Assembly (NCBI GenBank): GCA_002305315.1
Contig: DBQQ01000016.1
Location: 40,720 to 104,719 of the forward strand
DNA length: 64,000 nt
Source of the DNA: Clostridiales bacterium UBA1390
GTDB lineage: Bacteria; Bacillota; Clostridia; Lachnospirales; Bianqueaceae
Reading direction: 5' to 3'
Shown: positions 1-10,084 of the stretch, one piece after another
How the letters are laid out: every line of letters begins with the position of its first letter
How positions within the stretch are numbered: the first letter of the stretch is position 1
Position numbers and translations under genes: made by a program
The notes under the pieces: generated by a model
Databases searched by the model: none
What the model was told of the DNA's origin: nothing
The model's input: only the letters and a program-made list of their open reading frames with translations

Positions 1-1281
1 ACGGACGAGTTGGTAGGATACGATCCTGTAGAAGATGATAGAAATTTGCCACCAGCTGTCAGTGAGGAAACAGTAAATCGTGTATTAGACAAGATTAAAC
101 GTGCTAAACGCCCTGTTTTTCATGCTGGATATGGTATTCGTCTATCCGGAGGGTATGAAGTGTTCCGCTCCGTTGCTCAAAAGCTGAATATCCCGATTGT
201 AACGTATTGGAACGCGGTCGACTTGATTGAGGACGAAAACCCATTGTATTGTGGACGCGCAGGAAACATGGGAGATCGTCCAGGAAACTGGGCCATTCAA
301 AATGCGGATCTGATACTTGCGGTTGGGACAAGAATTTCTATTCGACAAGTGGGATATAACTGGAAAACATGGGCCAGAGCAGCAGAAGTCATTATGGTAG
401 ATGTTGACCAGGCAGAAATGAAAAAGCCGACGCTCCATGTAGAGATGCCGATTTGGGCAGATGCCAAAGACTTTCTATCTAAGTTAGATAAGGCGGCTAT
501 TTTTCCGGTAAACGATCAGCCAGAATGGCTTGATGTTTGTCAAAGATGGAAAAAAGAGTATCCCGTTGTTTTACCAAAACACTGGCAAGAGAATGGTTCG
601 ACTGCGAATGTGTATGCGTTTGTTCGGTATCTGAGCAGTCGACTTCCGGAAAACAGCTTAACAGCGGTATCAAATGGAGCTTGTTGTGTAGTTGGTAATC
701 AAGCCTATGTGATCCAAAAAGGAAGTCGTATGGCGAATAATAGTGCCATTGCAAGTATGGGATATGGCCTGCCGGCGGCAATTGGAACTTGCATCGGTGG
801 AGGAAAAAGAACGACAATCTGCCTGGAAGGAGACGGTTCTATTATGATGAACTTGCAGGAACTTCAGACAATCATGACGAACCGCTTGCCTATCAAAATC
901 TTCTTAATCAATAATAATGGGTATCATTCGATTCGCATTACGCAGACGAACTTATTTAATAAGAATTTCGTGGGAATTGGAGAAGAATCGGGAGATTTGT
1001 CATTTCCGGAGTTTGGGAAAATTGCGAAAGCATTTGGATACCCTTACTTTGCTGCGCATAGTAATGAGGAGATGAAATCGGTGGTCGATAAGGCACTATC
1101 TGTGGATGGCCCGATATTCTGTGAGATTTTTACAGATACAAAGCAGGTATGGGAACCGAAGAGTAGTACGAAACGCCTGTCAGACGGAACGTTGGTAAGT
1201 CCGCCGCTGGAGGATTTGGCACCGTTTCTGCCGAGAGAAGAACTGAAAAAGCAGATGTTCATTCCTTTGGTGGATAAATAA
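1..1281 (+). CDS. Thiamine pyrophosphate-dependent enzyme, acetolactate synthase-like (5' end outside window)
   Basis: C-terminal two-thirds or more of a ThDP-dependent enzyme of the acetolactate synthase/YerE type. The frame is open to base 1, and the family is usually about 550-600 residues, so the true start lies upstream. The ThDP/Mg-binding signature EGDGSIMMN followed by INNNGYHS is present, as is the central domain (AVGTRISIRQVG). Its place at the head of a polysaccharide locus, before a sugar epimerase, suggests a sugar-tailoring role such as adding a two-carbon branch to a nucleotide-4-ketosugar, as YerE does in yersiniose synthesis, rather than branched-chain amino acid synthesis. 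That role is inferred from context. Confidence 0.8.
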   Translation, partial: TDELVGYDPVEDDRNLPPAVSEETVNRVLDKIKRAKRPVFHAGYGIRLSGGYEVFRSVAQKLNIPIVTYWNAVDLIEDENPLYCGRAGNMGDRPGNWAIQNADLILAVGTRISIRQVGYNWKTWARAAEVIMVDVDQAEMKKPTLHVEMPIWADAKDFLSKLDKAAIFPVNDQPEWLDVCQRWKKEYPVVLPKHWQENGSTANVYAFVRYLSSRLPENSLTAVSNGACCVVGNQAYVIQKGSRMANNSAIASMGYGLPAAIGTCIGGGKRTTICLEGDGSIMMNLQELQTIMTNRLPIKIFLINNNGYHSIRITQTNLFNKNFVGIGEESGDLSFPEFGKIAKAFGYPYFAAHSNEEMKSVVDKALSVDGPIFCEIFTDTKQVWEPKSSTKRLSDGTLVSPPLEDLAPFLPREELKKQMFIPLVDK

Positions 1282-1363
1282 AATTATTAAATAATAAAAA
1301 TGAAATAATTATATATTTGAAATGATTATAAAAAAGCATTTTAAATAGCAAAGTGTAATAAAA

Positions 1364-1973
1364 ATGATAGAATCAAAAAAAAGAATTAGATGAATATATT
1401 AATTTAGAACGGACGTTATGGATTAGAAGAAATTATCCTAATAATATTCCAAAGAGGATCCATAGTAAGGAGTTAAGTTTTGTTTCTGCTTTACGTCATG
1501 TAGAATATTGTAGCTCACTAACAAGGCTTAGAAGAATAATCGAAGGAAGTATTTATTGGAAAATCAAATATAAAATATTAAGTAGAATGTGTAATGTTAT
1601 GATTCCAATAAATGTGTTTGGAAAAGGGTTGTTGATAATGCATTTACAGAACATTGTCATATCATCACAAGTAAAGGTAGGAGAGTATTGTTGTCTTTTT
1701 CATAATGTGACTCTTGGTATAAAGCTAGGGAATGGGGATAATGGAAAATGTCCTGTAATTGGAAATGGAGTTACTATATGTTGTGGAGCAGGAGTTTTTG
1801 GCGATGTTTATATTGCAGATGAAATAACGGTTGGTGCGAATGCAGTGGTAACAAAAAGATGTGATGAAAAGCAAGTTGTTTTGGGAGGAATACCAGCTAA
1901 AATAATAGGTAGAAAAACAGGATTTTCTATGATTAAATTTAAGAATAATATAATAGAAGAGAGAGCAAAATGA
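1364..1973 (+). pseudogene. Serine acetyltransferase-like (hexapeptide) gene with poly-A frameshift
   Basis: Left-handed beta-helix acyltransferase of the CysE/WcaB type that would acetylate a sugar. The open part from 1587 carries hexapeptide repeats (CCLFHNVTLG, ADEITVGANAVV, GIPAKIIG). The same frame continues upstream to 1371 with family-like N-terminal sequence (ELDEYINLERTLW). The only plausible start, ATG at 1364, is out of frame by one base because of an eight-A run at 1375-1382; seven A would join MIESKK to that sequence. It is a broken gene, a slippage-rescued gene, or a sequencing error. The 3' end overlaps the next start by ATGA. Confidence 0.65.
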
Positions 1974-2875
1974 AAAGGGCAATAATCACAGGGGCAACAG
2001 GTGCAGTTGGAACAGCATTGGTTAAAGAATTAGTAGCAAATAATATAGAAGTACTCGTTTTTTGCAGAGAAGGCTCAAAACGCAATCAGAATATTTTAAA
2101 ACATCCATTAGTTAATTTGAAGTACTATTCTCTTGATCAGCTTTTTGCAGTTGTAAATGATACAGACCAAACATACGATGCTTTTTTTCATTTTGCTTGG
2201 GAGGGTACAACAGGGGCTGCCAGAGATGATATGTACCTACAGAATCGAAATGTTCGATATACTTTAGATGCTGTTGAAGTAGCAAAGAGGTTTGGTTGTA
2301 GAAAGTTTATTGGAGCAGGTTCACAAGCTGAATATGGTCGGGTAGAAGGCATCTTGAAACCAAATACTCCTGCATTTCCAGAAACGGGTTATGGCATCGC
2401 GAAATTGTGTGCTGGACAGATGACGAGAGAATATGCGCATCAATTGGGACTAGAACATAATTGGGTTAGGATATTGAGTATATATGGACCTAATGACGGA
2501 GCTCAGAGCATGGTGATGTCTACCATAAATAAATTGCAAAAGAAGGAAATTCCACAATTCACAAAGGGGGAGCAGATGTGGGATTATCTTTACAGTGGAG
2601 ATGCTGCGAGAGCCTTTAGGCTGATTGGAGAAAATGGGATAGATGGTAAGACTTATGTTCTTGGTAGTGGTCAAGCTAGACCATTGGCGGAATTTATAAG
2701 GGAGATCAAGGATACAGTTGATTCTAAAGGGGAAATTGAACTTGGAAGGATACCATATGGTGAGAAGCAGGTTATGTTTCTACAGGCAGATATAACTGAA
2801 ATTCATGAAGATACAGGATGGAGCCCAGAGATTGATTTTAAAAGTGGACTAGAATCAATTATCAAATGGAGATGA
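1970..2875 (+). CDS. NAD-dependent epimerase/dehydratase (extended SDR)
   Basis: Nucleotide-sugar epimerase, dehydratase or ketoreductase of the extended short-chain dehydrogenase family, 301 residues, acting in the cytoplasm. The Rossmann motif GATGAVG is at residues 8-14 and the catalytic YxxxK pair (YGIAK) is near residue 140, preceded by the usual GAGSQAEYG segment. It starts inside the stop of the acyltransferase (ATGA overlap), so translation is probably coupled. With the upstream ThDP enzyme it could supply an unusual deoxy or branched sugar. The exact substrate cannot be read from the sequence. Confidence 0.85.
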   Translation: MKRAIITGATGAVGTALVKELVANNIEVLVFCREGSKRNQNILKHPLVNLKYYSLDQLFAVVNDTDQTYDAFFHFAWEGTTGAARDDMYLQNRNVRYTLDAVEVAKRFGCRKFIGAGSQAEYGRVEGILKPNTPAFPETGYGIAKLCAGQMTREYAHQLGLEHNWVRILSIYGPNDGAQSMVMSTINKLQKKEIPQFTKGEQMWDYLYSGDAARAFRLIGENGIDGKTYVLGSGQARPLAEFIREIKDTVDSKGEIELGRIPYGEKQVMFLQADITEIHEDTGWSPEIDFKSGLESIIKWR

Positions 2876-2885
2876 AGACTAAATA

Positions 2886-3914
2886 ATGATATATTTACCT
2901 GATGTTATAAATGTGGTGTATTGTAGTAGTAATTTTTTTTCGGAAGTATGTGCTGTTAGCATGACTTCTCTTTTTGAAAATAATAAACATTTAAAAGAAA
3001 TAAATGTTTATATAATTGATGATGGAATATGTAAAGAGAATAAAGATCGGATTCAACAAATATCAGAAAGGTATGAAAGAAATGTTTACTTTCTTACTAT
3101 GCCTGACCCATCGATATTTTTCTCGGATAATCGATTTACAATAAAGACTTTGGGTCATACATATGCAAGAATGATTCTTGGAGATGTGATTCCAGAGAAT
3201 GTAGAACGTATTATCAGTCTGGATAGCGATACAATAGTACTTAATAAGATTGATGAGCTTTGGAGTACTGAGATGGGGGAGCATCCAATTGCTGGTGTAG
3301 ATGATTGTATGGGGAAAGTTGCACTTGTTAAAACCCAGCATTTAAAAGAAAATTCTATACATTGTAATGCAGGAATGTATTTGATAGATCTTTCTGTTTG
3401 GAGAAAGGAAAATTGGACGAAACAATTTTATCGGTATATAAAAAGAATATTCGATAAAGGAATTGCTCTTGGCGGATATGAGGAAGAAGTGATCACTAAA
3501 GTTGTAGGGGAACGTATGATGATTCTTCCACCTAAATTTAATCTAATGACTCTGGAACAAGTATTCACATATGAAGAATTATTACGTTTTAGAGAACCAT
3601 TGAATTACTATACAAGAGAACAGATTGAAGAAGCTAGAAGAGAGCCGGTTATAACTCATACGACGAATTTTTTCTATGTAAGAAAAAGAGTGTATGAGGA
3701 GGGAAGTGACCATCCAATGCGAGTTCAGTATGAAAAATATCGTGCATTGACACCATGGAAAAATGATCCTCCAATGATGGCTAATTCTACATTGAAACAA
3801 AGGTTACAAAAGAATATTTGGCATATGATGCCAAAGGCGATGGCGATTACAATAGGTAATTTTGTCCGGAATGAAATTAGACCAAGATTGGAGAAAAAAC
3901 GAGATGATGAATGA
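2886..3914 (+). CDS. Glycosyltransferase family 8
   Basis: Retaining GT-A glycosyltransferase of the LgtC/GT8 type, 342 residues. The N-terminal VVYCSSNFFSEVCAVSM segment and the metal-binding DxD in LDSDTIVL near residue 113 are characteristic; HCNAGMYLIDL follows as expected for GT8. It probably transfers galactose or glucose to a lipid-linked repeat unit at the inner membrane face. There is no strong Shine-Dalgarno right before the start. The 3' end overlaps the following glycosyltransferase by 11 bases, consistent with one operon. Confidence 0.85.
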   Translation: MIYLPDVINVVYCSSNFFSEVCAVSMTSLFENNKHLKEINVYIIDDGICKENKDRIQQISERYERNVYFLTMPDPSIFFSDNRFTIKTLGHTYARMILGDVIPENVERIISLDSDTIVLNKIDELWSTEMGEHPIAGVDDCMGKVALVKTQHLKENSIHCNAGMYLIDLSVWRKENWTKQFYRYIKRIFDKGIALGGYEEEVITKVVGERMMILPPKFNLMTLEQVFTYEELLRFREPLNYYTREQIEEARREPVITHTTNFFYVRKRVYEEGSDHPMRVQYEKYRALTPWKNDPPMMANSTLKQRLQKNIWHMMPKAMAITIGNFVRNEIRPRLEKKRDDE

Positions 3915-4956
3915 CACGTCTAAATTGGAAGAAAGTACCTTATTGACAATTGCCATACCGACATACAATGGGGCAAGAACAATAGGGAACATGTTGGATA
4001 TTTTACTTCCACAGATAAACGATCAGGTGGAAGTGGTAATTGTAGATAATTGTTCTACAGATAACACTCCTCAAATTGTAAAAAAATATATGGAACGGTA
4101 TAATAAAATTTCTTATGTCAGACAAGAGAAAAATATTGGAGCAGATGGAAATTTCCTTTATTGTATGAGAATGGCCAAAGGCAAATATATTCATCTTCTT
4201 TCGGATGATGATATTTTAACAGAAAATTCATTATCAAAAATTGTAGACTTTTTGAAAAATTCTCCAGATATGGGGCTGATTTATCTTGGAACGGCAAATT
4301 TCTATTCACATTATAATGGCAAAGAAAATTGTACAGCCCCTATAGCATTACCAGTTGAGAATTTGTGTATTAAAGATAAAAAAGTTTTTATGAGTTATGC
4401 AAGACATTATTGGGGATTTATTTCATCTTTTATTATATCCAGAGAAAAATTTAATCAAATTAAGAATCCTGAGCAATACTTTGGCACATATTGGCTTCAA
4501 AGCTATATTCATATATTATGTGTGAAAGATAGAGATACATTTTTAGGGGTGATTAAAGGAATTTGTATTGCAGCAGGTGTATATATTACGCAGTCAAATT
4601 ATGATACTAGTTTTGTAGATGGAATCAATTACAAAAGAATGTTAGATTTTGCCGTACAATATAAATTTGATAAAAAACAACTGGATAAATTATATATTGA
4701 TCGAATATGTCTCTTGGCAAGTCATGGTATTATTAAAGAAAAGGCGACAGGAAACAAAAAGATTAATAAAAAACAGTTGTTTAACTGTACAAAAAAAAAT
4801 TGGAAAGCATGGATAAAGATATATCCAATGATGCTTGTACCTGTATGGATTTGCAGAGCATATATGCGATATTATAGAAGAAAAAAAAGAGTTGATTATG
4901 AAATGAGTTTAAACCGTGAGGGAGACATATCCACCGAGAGAATAAATAATATATAA
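3904..4956 (+). CDS. Glycosyltransferase family 2
   Basis: Inverting GT-A glycosyltransferase, about 350 residues. The N-terminus reads LLTIAIPTYNGARTIGNMLD, with VDNCSTDNT (donor-binding D) and a DxD-like LSDDDILT, all GT2 hallmarks. The frame is open upstream to 3862, but ATG at 3904 (or 3907) is preferred because GGAGAAAA lies about 9 bases upstream and the upstream codons overlap the GT8 gene. The C-terminal third is basic and rich in aromatic residues, perhaps membrane-associated. It would add one sugar of the repeat unit. Confidence 0.85.
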   Translation: MMNDTSKLEESTLLTIAIPTYNGARTIGNMLDILLPQINDQVEVVIVDNCSTDNTPQIVKKYMERYNKISYVRQEKNIGADGNFLYCMRMAKGKYIHLLSDDDILTENSLSKIVDFLKNSPDMGLIYLGTANFYSHYNGKENCTAPIALPVENLCIKDKKVFMSYARHYWGFISSFIISREKFNQIKNPEQYFGTYWLQSYIHILCVKDRDTFLGVIKGICIAAGVYITQSNYDTSFVDGINYKRMLDFAVQYKFDKKQLDKLYIDRICLLASHGIIKEKATGNKKINKKQLFNCTKKNWKAWIKIYPMMLVPVWICRAYMRYYRRKKRVDYEMSLNREGDISTERINNI

Positions 4957-4969
4957 GTAGGAGATAATC

Positions 4970-5941
4970 ATGAAAAAATGCAATCCTGTTATAACTATTA
5001 TTTCACCAGTTTATAAAACGGATTCAAAATTATTGATACAAAGTATTGATTCTATTCTTATGAATCCCTCGTTAGAATTTGAATTAATACTTGTTGATGA
5101 TGGATCAGAAAATATAAGTGCAGTATTATGTGATGAGTATGCAGAAAAGGATGATAGGGTTCTTGTTATTCATAAAAAAAACGGGGGAACTTCCACGGCA
5201 CGGAATGCAGGACTAGCTCAGGCTAAGGGAGAATATATTTGCTTTATAGATAGTGATGATTATATTGAATGCGAGTTAATTTCAAAATTATTATACATTG
5301 CAAAAGATAGCCCGGATATAGTGTTTTTTAATGCAACCGCACATTATACAGATAAAATTGAACGGTGGGACTATATAACAAAAGATGAGAATGTTTCAGC
5401 AGAAGAAGCATTAAAAAGATTTTTAACAGGAAGGTTAATTCCATCCTGCTGGGCAAAAATGTTTAGAAGAGAGCTTACAAAAAACATGTATCTAAATGAA
5501 AAACTTTTACGTGGACAGGATGAAGAGTATTTTATACGGGTTTTATTATGTGCTCATAAAGTGTATTTTATGAACTATAATGGATATCACTATGTAGTTC
5601 ATACAGGAAGTGCAACAAAAATTCAATTTTCGGAAAAAGTATTTTGCATTGATGATGCACTCGGAATGGTTAAAGAGAATGTTCTGGAAAAATATCCATA
5701 TTTTAAACGAGAGATTTCTGATTATATCGTAACAGGATTACTTTTAATGGCCCAACAATACGACAACTCGACAAATAAAACAAGGAAAGATGAAAATAAG
5801 CTGAAAAAAATTTTCAAGTCGCATTTCAAGGACATTTGTATTTGTAAAGTTTCGTTGAAAAGGAAATGTGGTCTTTTAATTTTTGGTATAATTGGTTATA
5901 ATGTGTACCATAATATAAATAAGTTAGTAAGAGGGAAATAA
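4970..5941 (+). CDS. Glycosyltransferase family 2
   Basis: Second inverting GT2 enzyme of the locus, 323 residues. It shows ITIISPVYKTDS at the N-terminus, LILVDDGSEN, the acceptor-side GGTSTARNAGL motif and the DxD-type FIDSDDYIE. A GGAG ribosome site lies 8 bases before the ATG. It follows the previous GT2 by 13 bases and precedes the pyruvyl transferase by one base, so it is surely co-transcribed. The sugar specificity is not readable. Confidence 0.87.
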   Translation: MKKCNPVITIISPVYKTDSKLLIQSIDSILMNPSLEFELILVDDGSENISAVLCDEYAEKDDRVLVIHKKNGGTSTARNAGLAQAKGEYICFIDSDDYIECELISKLLYIAKDSPDIVFFNATAHYTDKIERWDYITKDENVSAEEALKRFLTGRLIPSCWAKMFRRELTKNMYLNEKLLRGQDEEYFIRVLLCAHKVYFMNYNGYHYVVHTGSATKIQFSEKVFCIDDALGMVKENVLEKYPYFKREISDYIVTGLLLMAQQYDNSTNKTRKDENKLKKIFKSHFKDICICKVSLKRKCGLLIFGIIGYNVYHNINKLVRGK

Positions 5942-5942
5942 G

Positions 5943-7079
5943 ATGAAAATAGGCGTTTTAACATATCATAGATCACATAATTACGGATCTTATTTGCAAG
6001 CATATGCTTTAGTAAGTAGATTAAAAAAAGATGGTTATCATGCCGAACTAATTGACTATAACATGGATATAGCAGCCGAAGCATTTGGAAAACCGCACTT
6101 AGGTAAAAATATATTTCGCTATTACAAACAGCTAAGACAATTTAATTTGTTTAATCAGTCAGTTAAATATTTACCATTATCTTCCGCAAAGATACAAGAT
6201 AAATGTGGTGAAAAATTGAAAGAAGAAATATATAAGAAATATGACTTGATTATTGCTGGAGGAGATGAGATATGGAGAATAGATGGATTTCGGGGATTTC
6301 CGACGCCGTATTGGCTTCCGAATGATTATGGTTCGAAAAAAGCATCTTATGCGGTATCATGTCGAAGTGACATAGATAAACTTAGTCAAAGCGAAATTGA
6401 AAAAATGAAGGAATATTTAGAACAATTTGAATATATTTCAGTTCGCGATGTAGAGACAAAACAGCAAATAAAACGGATTACCGATAATAAAAAAAATGTA
6501 CATTTGGTGTGCGATCCGGTTTTTCTGTGGGATTTTAAGGGCAATGTAGAGAAAGGAGAGAAAATTTTTCAAGAACATGGCATTCGAAGTGAATTGCCCA
6601 AAATTGCGTTTATGAATGGAGATAGACAATTAGCGATTGAACTTAAAAAAAGGTTTCATAAAAAAGCAATCGTTATATCCATTTATGAATATATACGAGG
6701 ATTGGAAAATATTATCGATTTAACACCATTTGAATGGATTGATATAATTGCTGCATCACGTATAGTTGTAACGTCATATTTTCATGGAACTTGCTTCTCT
6801 CTTATAAATGGGACACCATTTATTTCATTAGATTGTAGCAGGGAGGGAGAAGGGAAAAGTAAGATATTTGATCTTTTAAATAGATCTGGACTTTCTGAGC
6901 ACTATGTTTTAAGATCAAACGAAAGATATGTGGATGAGGTTATTTCAAAGTGTATGGAACAATTTGAAATAAAATATAAAATAGACTATAACAGTAATAT
7001 TAAAAACTTATATGAGGAAACAGAAAGTTTTTTTGGCTTTTTAAAAAATGAGGCGTTGATCAGTAATAAAAATGTATAA
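5943..7079 (+). CDS. Polysaccharide pyruvyl transferase family protein
   Basis: 378-residue member of the PS_pyruv_trans family (CsaB/WcaK-like), which places pyruvate ketals on glycans from phosphoenolpyruvate. Seen: N-terminal GVLTYHRSHNYGSYLQAYAL, the central AGGDEIWR segment, and the C-terminal VTSYFHGTCFSLINGTPF block, which carries the conserved His of the family. A pyruvyl group would make the polymer acidic. Some members of this broad family are annotated only by fold, so activity is inferred. Confidence 0.82.
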   Translation: MKIGVLTYHRSHNYGSYLQAYALVSRLKKDGYHAELIDYNMDIAAEAFGKPHLGKNIFRYYKQLRQFNLFNQSVKYLPLSSAKIQDKCGEKLKEEIYKKYDLIIAGGDEIWRIDGFRGFPTPYWLPNDYGSKKASYAVSCRSDIDKLSQSEIEKMKEYLEQFEYISVRDVETKQQIKRITDNKKNVHLVCDPVFLWDFKGNVEKGEKIFQEHGIRSELPKIAFMNGDRQLAIELKKRFHKKAIVISIYEYIRGLENIIDLTPFEWIDIIAASRIVVTSYFHGTCFSLINGTPFISLDCSREGEGKSKIFDLLNRSGLSEHYVLRSNERYVDEVISKCMEQFEIKYKIDYNSNIKNLYEETESFFGFLKNEALISNKNV

Positions 7080-8358
7080 CATAAGAATAAATAGAAAGAA
7101 AATAGATTTGCAATTATGCATTATTGCTTTAATTTCACTCGGAGAACTTGCTGATATTTATGAGTATATAATGCCAAGATTTGTTATATATATAATTATT
7201 GCTTTTGTTATATTAATATCTATACTGCATTTAAAAATAAGAAAAACAAATAAAATCACAAAACATGGAATATTTGGTTTTTTCTTAGGAAGTATGCTTG
7301 CCTTTATTATACTTGGCCTGCTTACACTAAATAATATACTTCGTGTGGATATTGGTTGCTTTATAGCATGTTTTATATTTATAATCACAATGACTGATAA
7401 TAAAAATATAGATTGGATAGACTATATATATACTCCGATGATATCATTTAGTGTATTTTATGGTATAATGACATATGTTTGTTGGTTAAATGAAGGATTA
7501 TATCTTTCCAAAATTGCACCTATATTTGGAACATATGAGAGTTTTTTAATTGAGTGCTATAAACAAGGCTATATAGCAGGTATGACAGCCCATTATACTA
7601 GAAATGGAATTTATACTGCGTTTGGATTAATAACATTTGCTAGTTTATTATTTGCCAAAAATTATAAAAAACGGTATATACATGTTATGTTTATAATAAT
7701 AATGATTGGGGCACTTCTTCTTACCGGAAAACGTGCACATCTATTATTTGTTATTTGTGCACTTCTCTTTTCATATTATATATACTTTTCCAATAGACCA
7801 AAAACAAGAATGATGAATTTTATTTTGATGGGAGTGATTTTACTTTTTGGCATAAATATACTTATAAATTTTGTGCCAGCATTTGGAAACGTATTTGACC
7901 GTTTTGATAATTTGCTAACTGATGAAAATGTTGAGACACGTTTTCGATTATGGAGTATGGCATGGGATCAATTTAAAGAAAATCCTATATTTGGTATAGG
8001 GTGGGGACATTTTATGCAAACTACTGTAATTGAGTTTGGAACAAATTTAAATGTACATAATATGTATATTCAATTATTTTGTGAAACGGGATTGATTGGT
8101 GCGGTAGTATTTATTACGTTTTTCATTGGAGTGTATATTATGTCTATTATAACATTCTATGATCAACGACGACGACAAGATGTTTATAGGAAAAATGCAG
8201 GTAGAGATTTGTTTTTTTCTGTTGCAGTGCAAACATTCTTTCTTTTATATTGTTTTAGTGGAAGTCCTTTTGATGATATACACTTTTATATCATATATTT
8301 GCTTGCCGTTGGAGTAGGATTCTTATATTATAGCACATATTATAAGAGAGATATATAA
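7072..8358 (+). CDS. O-antigen polymerase/ligase-like membrane protein (Wzy)
   Basis: 428-residue integral membrane protein with about ten hydrophobic segments and a large loop. The Wzy/WaaL-like block near residues 285-330 (ETRFRLWSMAWDQFKENP, GIGWGHF, VHNMYIQLFCETG) contains the conserved Arg/His pattern of the family. It should polymerise lipid-linked repeat units outside the membrane. It overlaps the pyruvyl transferase by 8 bases. With the Wzx flippase at 11.9 kb it completes a Wzx/Wzy-dependent pathway. Polymerase versus ligase cannot be settled by sequence alone. Confidence 0.8.
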   Translation: MYNIRINRKKIDLQLCIIALISLGELADIYEYIMPRFVIYIIIAFVILISILHLKIRKTNKITKHGIFGFFLGSMLAFIILGLLTLNNILRVDIGCFIACFIFIITMTDNKNIDWIDYIYTPMISFSVFYGIMTYVCWLNEGLYLSKIAPIFGTYESFLIECYKQGYIAGMTAHYTRNGIYTAFGLITFASLLFAKNYKKRYIHVMFIIIMIGALLLTGKRAHLLFVICALLFSYYIYFSNRPKTRMMNFILMGVILLFGINILINFVPAFGNVFDRFDNLLTDENVETRFRLWSMAWDQFKENPIFGIGWGHFMQTTVIEFGTNLNVHNMYIQLFCETGLIGAVVFITFFIGVYIMSIITFYDQRRRQDVYRKNAGRDLFFSVAVQTFFLLYCFSGSPFDDIHFYIIYLLAVGVGFLYYSTYYKRDI

Positions 8359-8740
8359 AGATAAAAATAAGTCAATTAAAATATAGAATCTACTCTTATG
8401 TTTTCGATAGGAATACAGATTTTTATATTGTCTTATTGCTTAACTAGAAGTCAATTATATATTTCATATTTTTGAAGAAGTTCTATAACATTAAACTATT
8501 TGGATTAGATGAGGAGAATCAAGATATGACATATGAAGAGTACAAATAATTAATAAGAATAGAAGTTCTTGATAATAAAATAAAAGGAATGAGACATAAG
8601 TTTTTTAAAAAATACTTTAATGCGAGTACTAATGCGGTTTATCTGATTCGTCGCATGCAGTATTTAGGAGCTTCCTGTAGAATATAAACATAGGGAGCTT
8701 TGAGAAGGGTGGTTGATAAAAGAAGACACCTCAGAGTAAA

Positions 8741-8777
8741 ATAAGATTTGCTGACTTCCCGGTTGGCGAAATCTTAT
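8741..8777. repeat. 9-bp inverted repeat upstream of IS110 transposase
   Basis: ATAAGATTT at 8741-8749 and its exact reverse complement AAATCTTAT at 8769-8777, separated by 19 bases, just before the transposase ribosome site and start. It may be a hairpin limiting read-through transcription into the transposase or a subterminal recombination signal. Confidence 0.6.
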
Positions 8778-8797
8778 AGTACAGAGAGGTATCTGAA

Positions 8798-10084
8798 ATG
8801 AATTATAACACACAAAACGCAAAGATTGCATCTATTTCTGAAAAAACTTTGATTGTAGGTATTGATATCGGAAGTGAAACCCACTTCGCCCGTGCATTCG
8901 ACTGGCGTAACTACGAATACACAAAGAAGGCCTTTGAATTCAGCAACATGGAAGAAGGTTTTCAGTCATTCAAGGCCTGGATGGAGGAACTATCAGCAAA
9001 GCATGGCAAAGCCTCTGTGATTCCTAGTATGGAGCCGACGGGTCATTACTGGTTCTCTCTCGGGAAGTTCCTGCAAGACAACGGGATGAGACCAGTGCAT
9101 GTGAATCCCCATCATGTGAAGAGGTCGAAAGAGCTGGACGATAACAATCCCAACAAGAATGACCGCAAGGATCCTAAGACCATTGCAGGTTTAGTGAATG
9201 AGGGGCGTTTCTCATACCCTTATATACCAACTGGTGTCTATGCGGAAATCAGAAGTTTATCGAACCTGCGGTTTCAGGCCCAGGAAGAGCTTACCAGAGC
9301 CAAAAACCGGCTTGCCAGATGGTTCTCCATCTACTTCCCGGAGTATAAGGACGTTTACAGGGATACCAAGGCAGTCAGTGGACGGATGGTACTGCAGATG
9401 GCTCCTCTTCCGGAAGACATCCGGAAGTTGGGTGTGGATGGCGTAAACCGGATCTGGAGAGACGCAAAGCTGAGAGGAGTCGGAATGAAGAGGGCAAAGA
9501 CCCTGGTAACGGCTGCGGAGCACAGCATCGGCAGTAAGGAATCACCAGAAGCAGCCAGAATAGAGTTAAGAATGCTGCTGCAGGATATAGATGTATACGC
9601 AGCAAGAGTGGAAGAACTGCTCAGCCTGCTGGATGCAAAGCTGAAGGAAATTCCAAATATCGATAAACTGCTGAAGATTAAAGGGATAGGGAAGATCACG
9701 GTCAGCGGATTTATAGCAGAGGTCGGAGACATCAGACGTTTCGATGATCCGAAACAGCTGCTGAAGCCGGCTGGATATGCAATCATAGCGAACGAATCCG
9801 GGAAGTACAAAGGAGAAAGCCGGATCAGCTACAGGGGACGTAAGAGCCCAAGATATGTGCTGTATGAAGCGGCGCTGTCATTGGTGGCAAGGAATCCGGA
9901 GTTCAGGAAGATCTACGAGTATTATAGAACCCGGGAGAAGAATCCGTTGAAGAAAATGCAGTCCCTGGTAGTGGTTGCATGCAAAGTGATACGAGTCTTT
10001 TATGTGATGCTGTCAAAAGGCGTGGATTATGCCCTGGAGAAGATGATGAGGGACATCCGTAGGCCAGAATTACAGGCGGCATAG
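8798..10084 (+). CDS. IS110-family DEDD transposase
   Basis: 428-residue recombinase. The N-terminal RuvC-like DEDD domain shows VGIDIGSETHFA (first D), SMEPTGHYW (E) and KNDRKDPKTIAGLV (D, D). The C-terminal transposase_20 domain shows IKGIGKITVSGFIAEVGD and a Ser-containing SRISYRGRKSPRYV segment with the catalytic Ser region of the family. A start with GAGAGG upstream is used. IS110 enzymes recombine DNA guided by an element-encoded bridge RNA; the long 3' flank is the candidate location here. The gene looks intact. Confidence 0.93.
   Translation: MNYNTQNAKIASISEKTLIVGIDIGSETHFARAFDWRNYEYTKKAFEFSNMEEGFQSFKAWMEELSAKHGKASVIPSMEPTGHYWFSLGKFLQDNGMRPVHVNPHHVKRSKELDDNNPNKNDRKDPKTIAGLVNEGRFSYPYIPTGVYAEIRSLSNLRFQAQEELTRAKNRLARWFSIYFPEYKDVYRDTKAVSGRMVLQMAPLPEDIRKLGVDGVNRIWRDAKLRGVGMKRAKTLVTAAEHSIGSKESPEAARIELRMLLQDIDVYAARVEELLSLLDAKLKEIPNIDKLLKIKGIGKITVSGFIAEVGDIRRFDDPKQLLKPAGYAIIANESGKYKGESRISYRGRKSPRYVLYEAALSLVARNPEFRKIYEYYRTREKNPLKKMQSLVVVACKVIRVFYVMLSKGVDYALEKMMRDIRRPELQAA

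Noticed and set aside
9355..9810. 151-codon leftward frame inside the IS110 transposase
   Set aside because: It is antisense to a well-supported transposase and rich in Ser/Leu as expected of a shadow frame.
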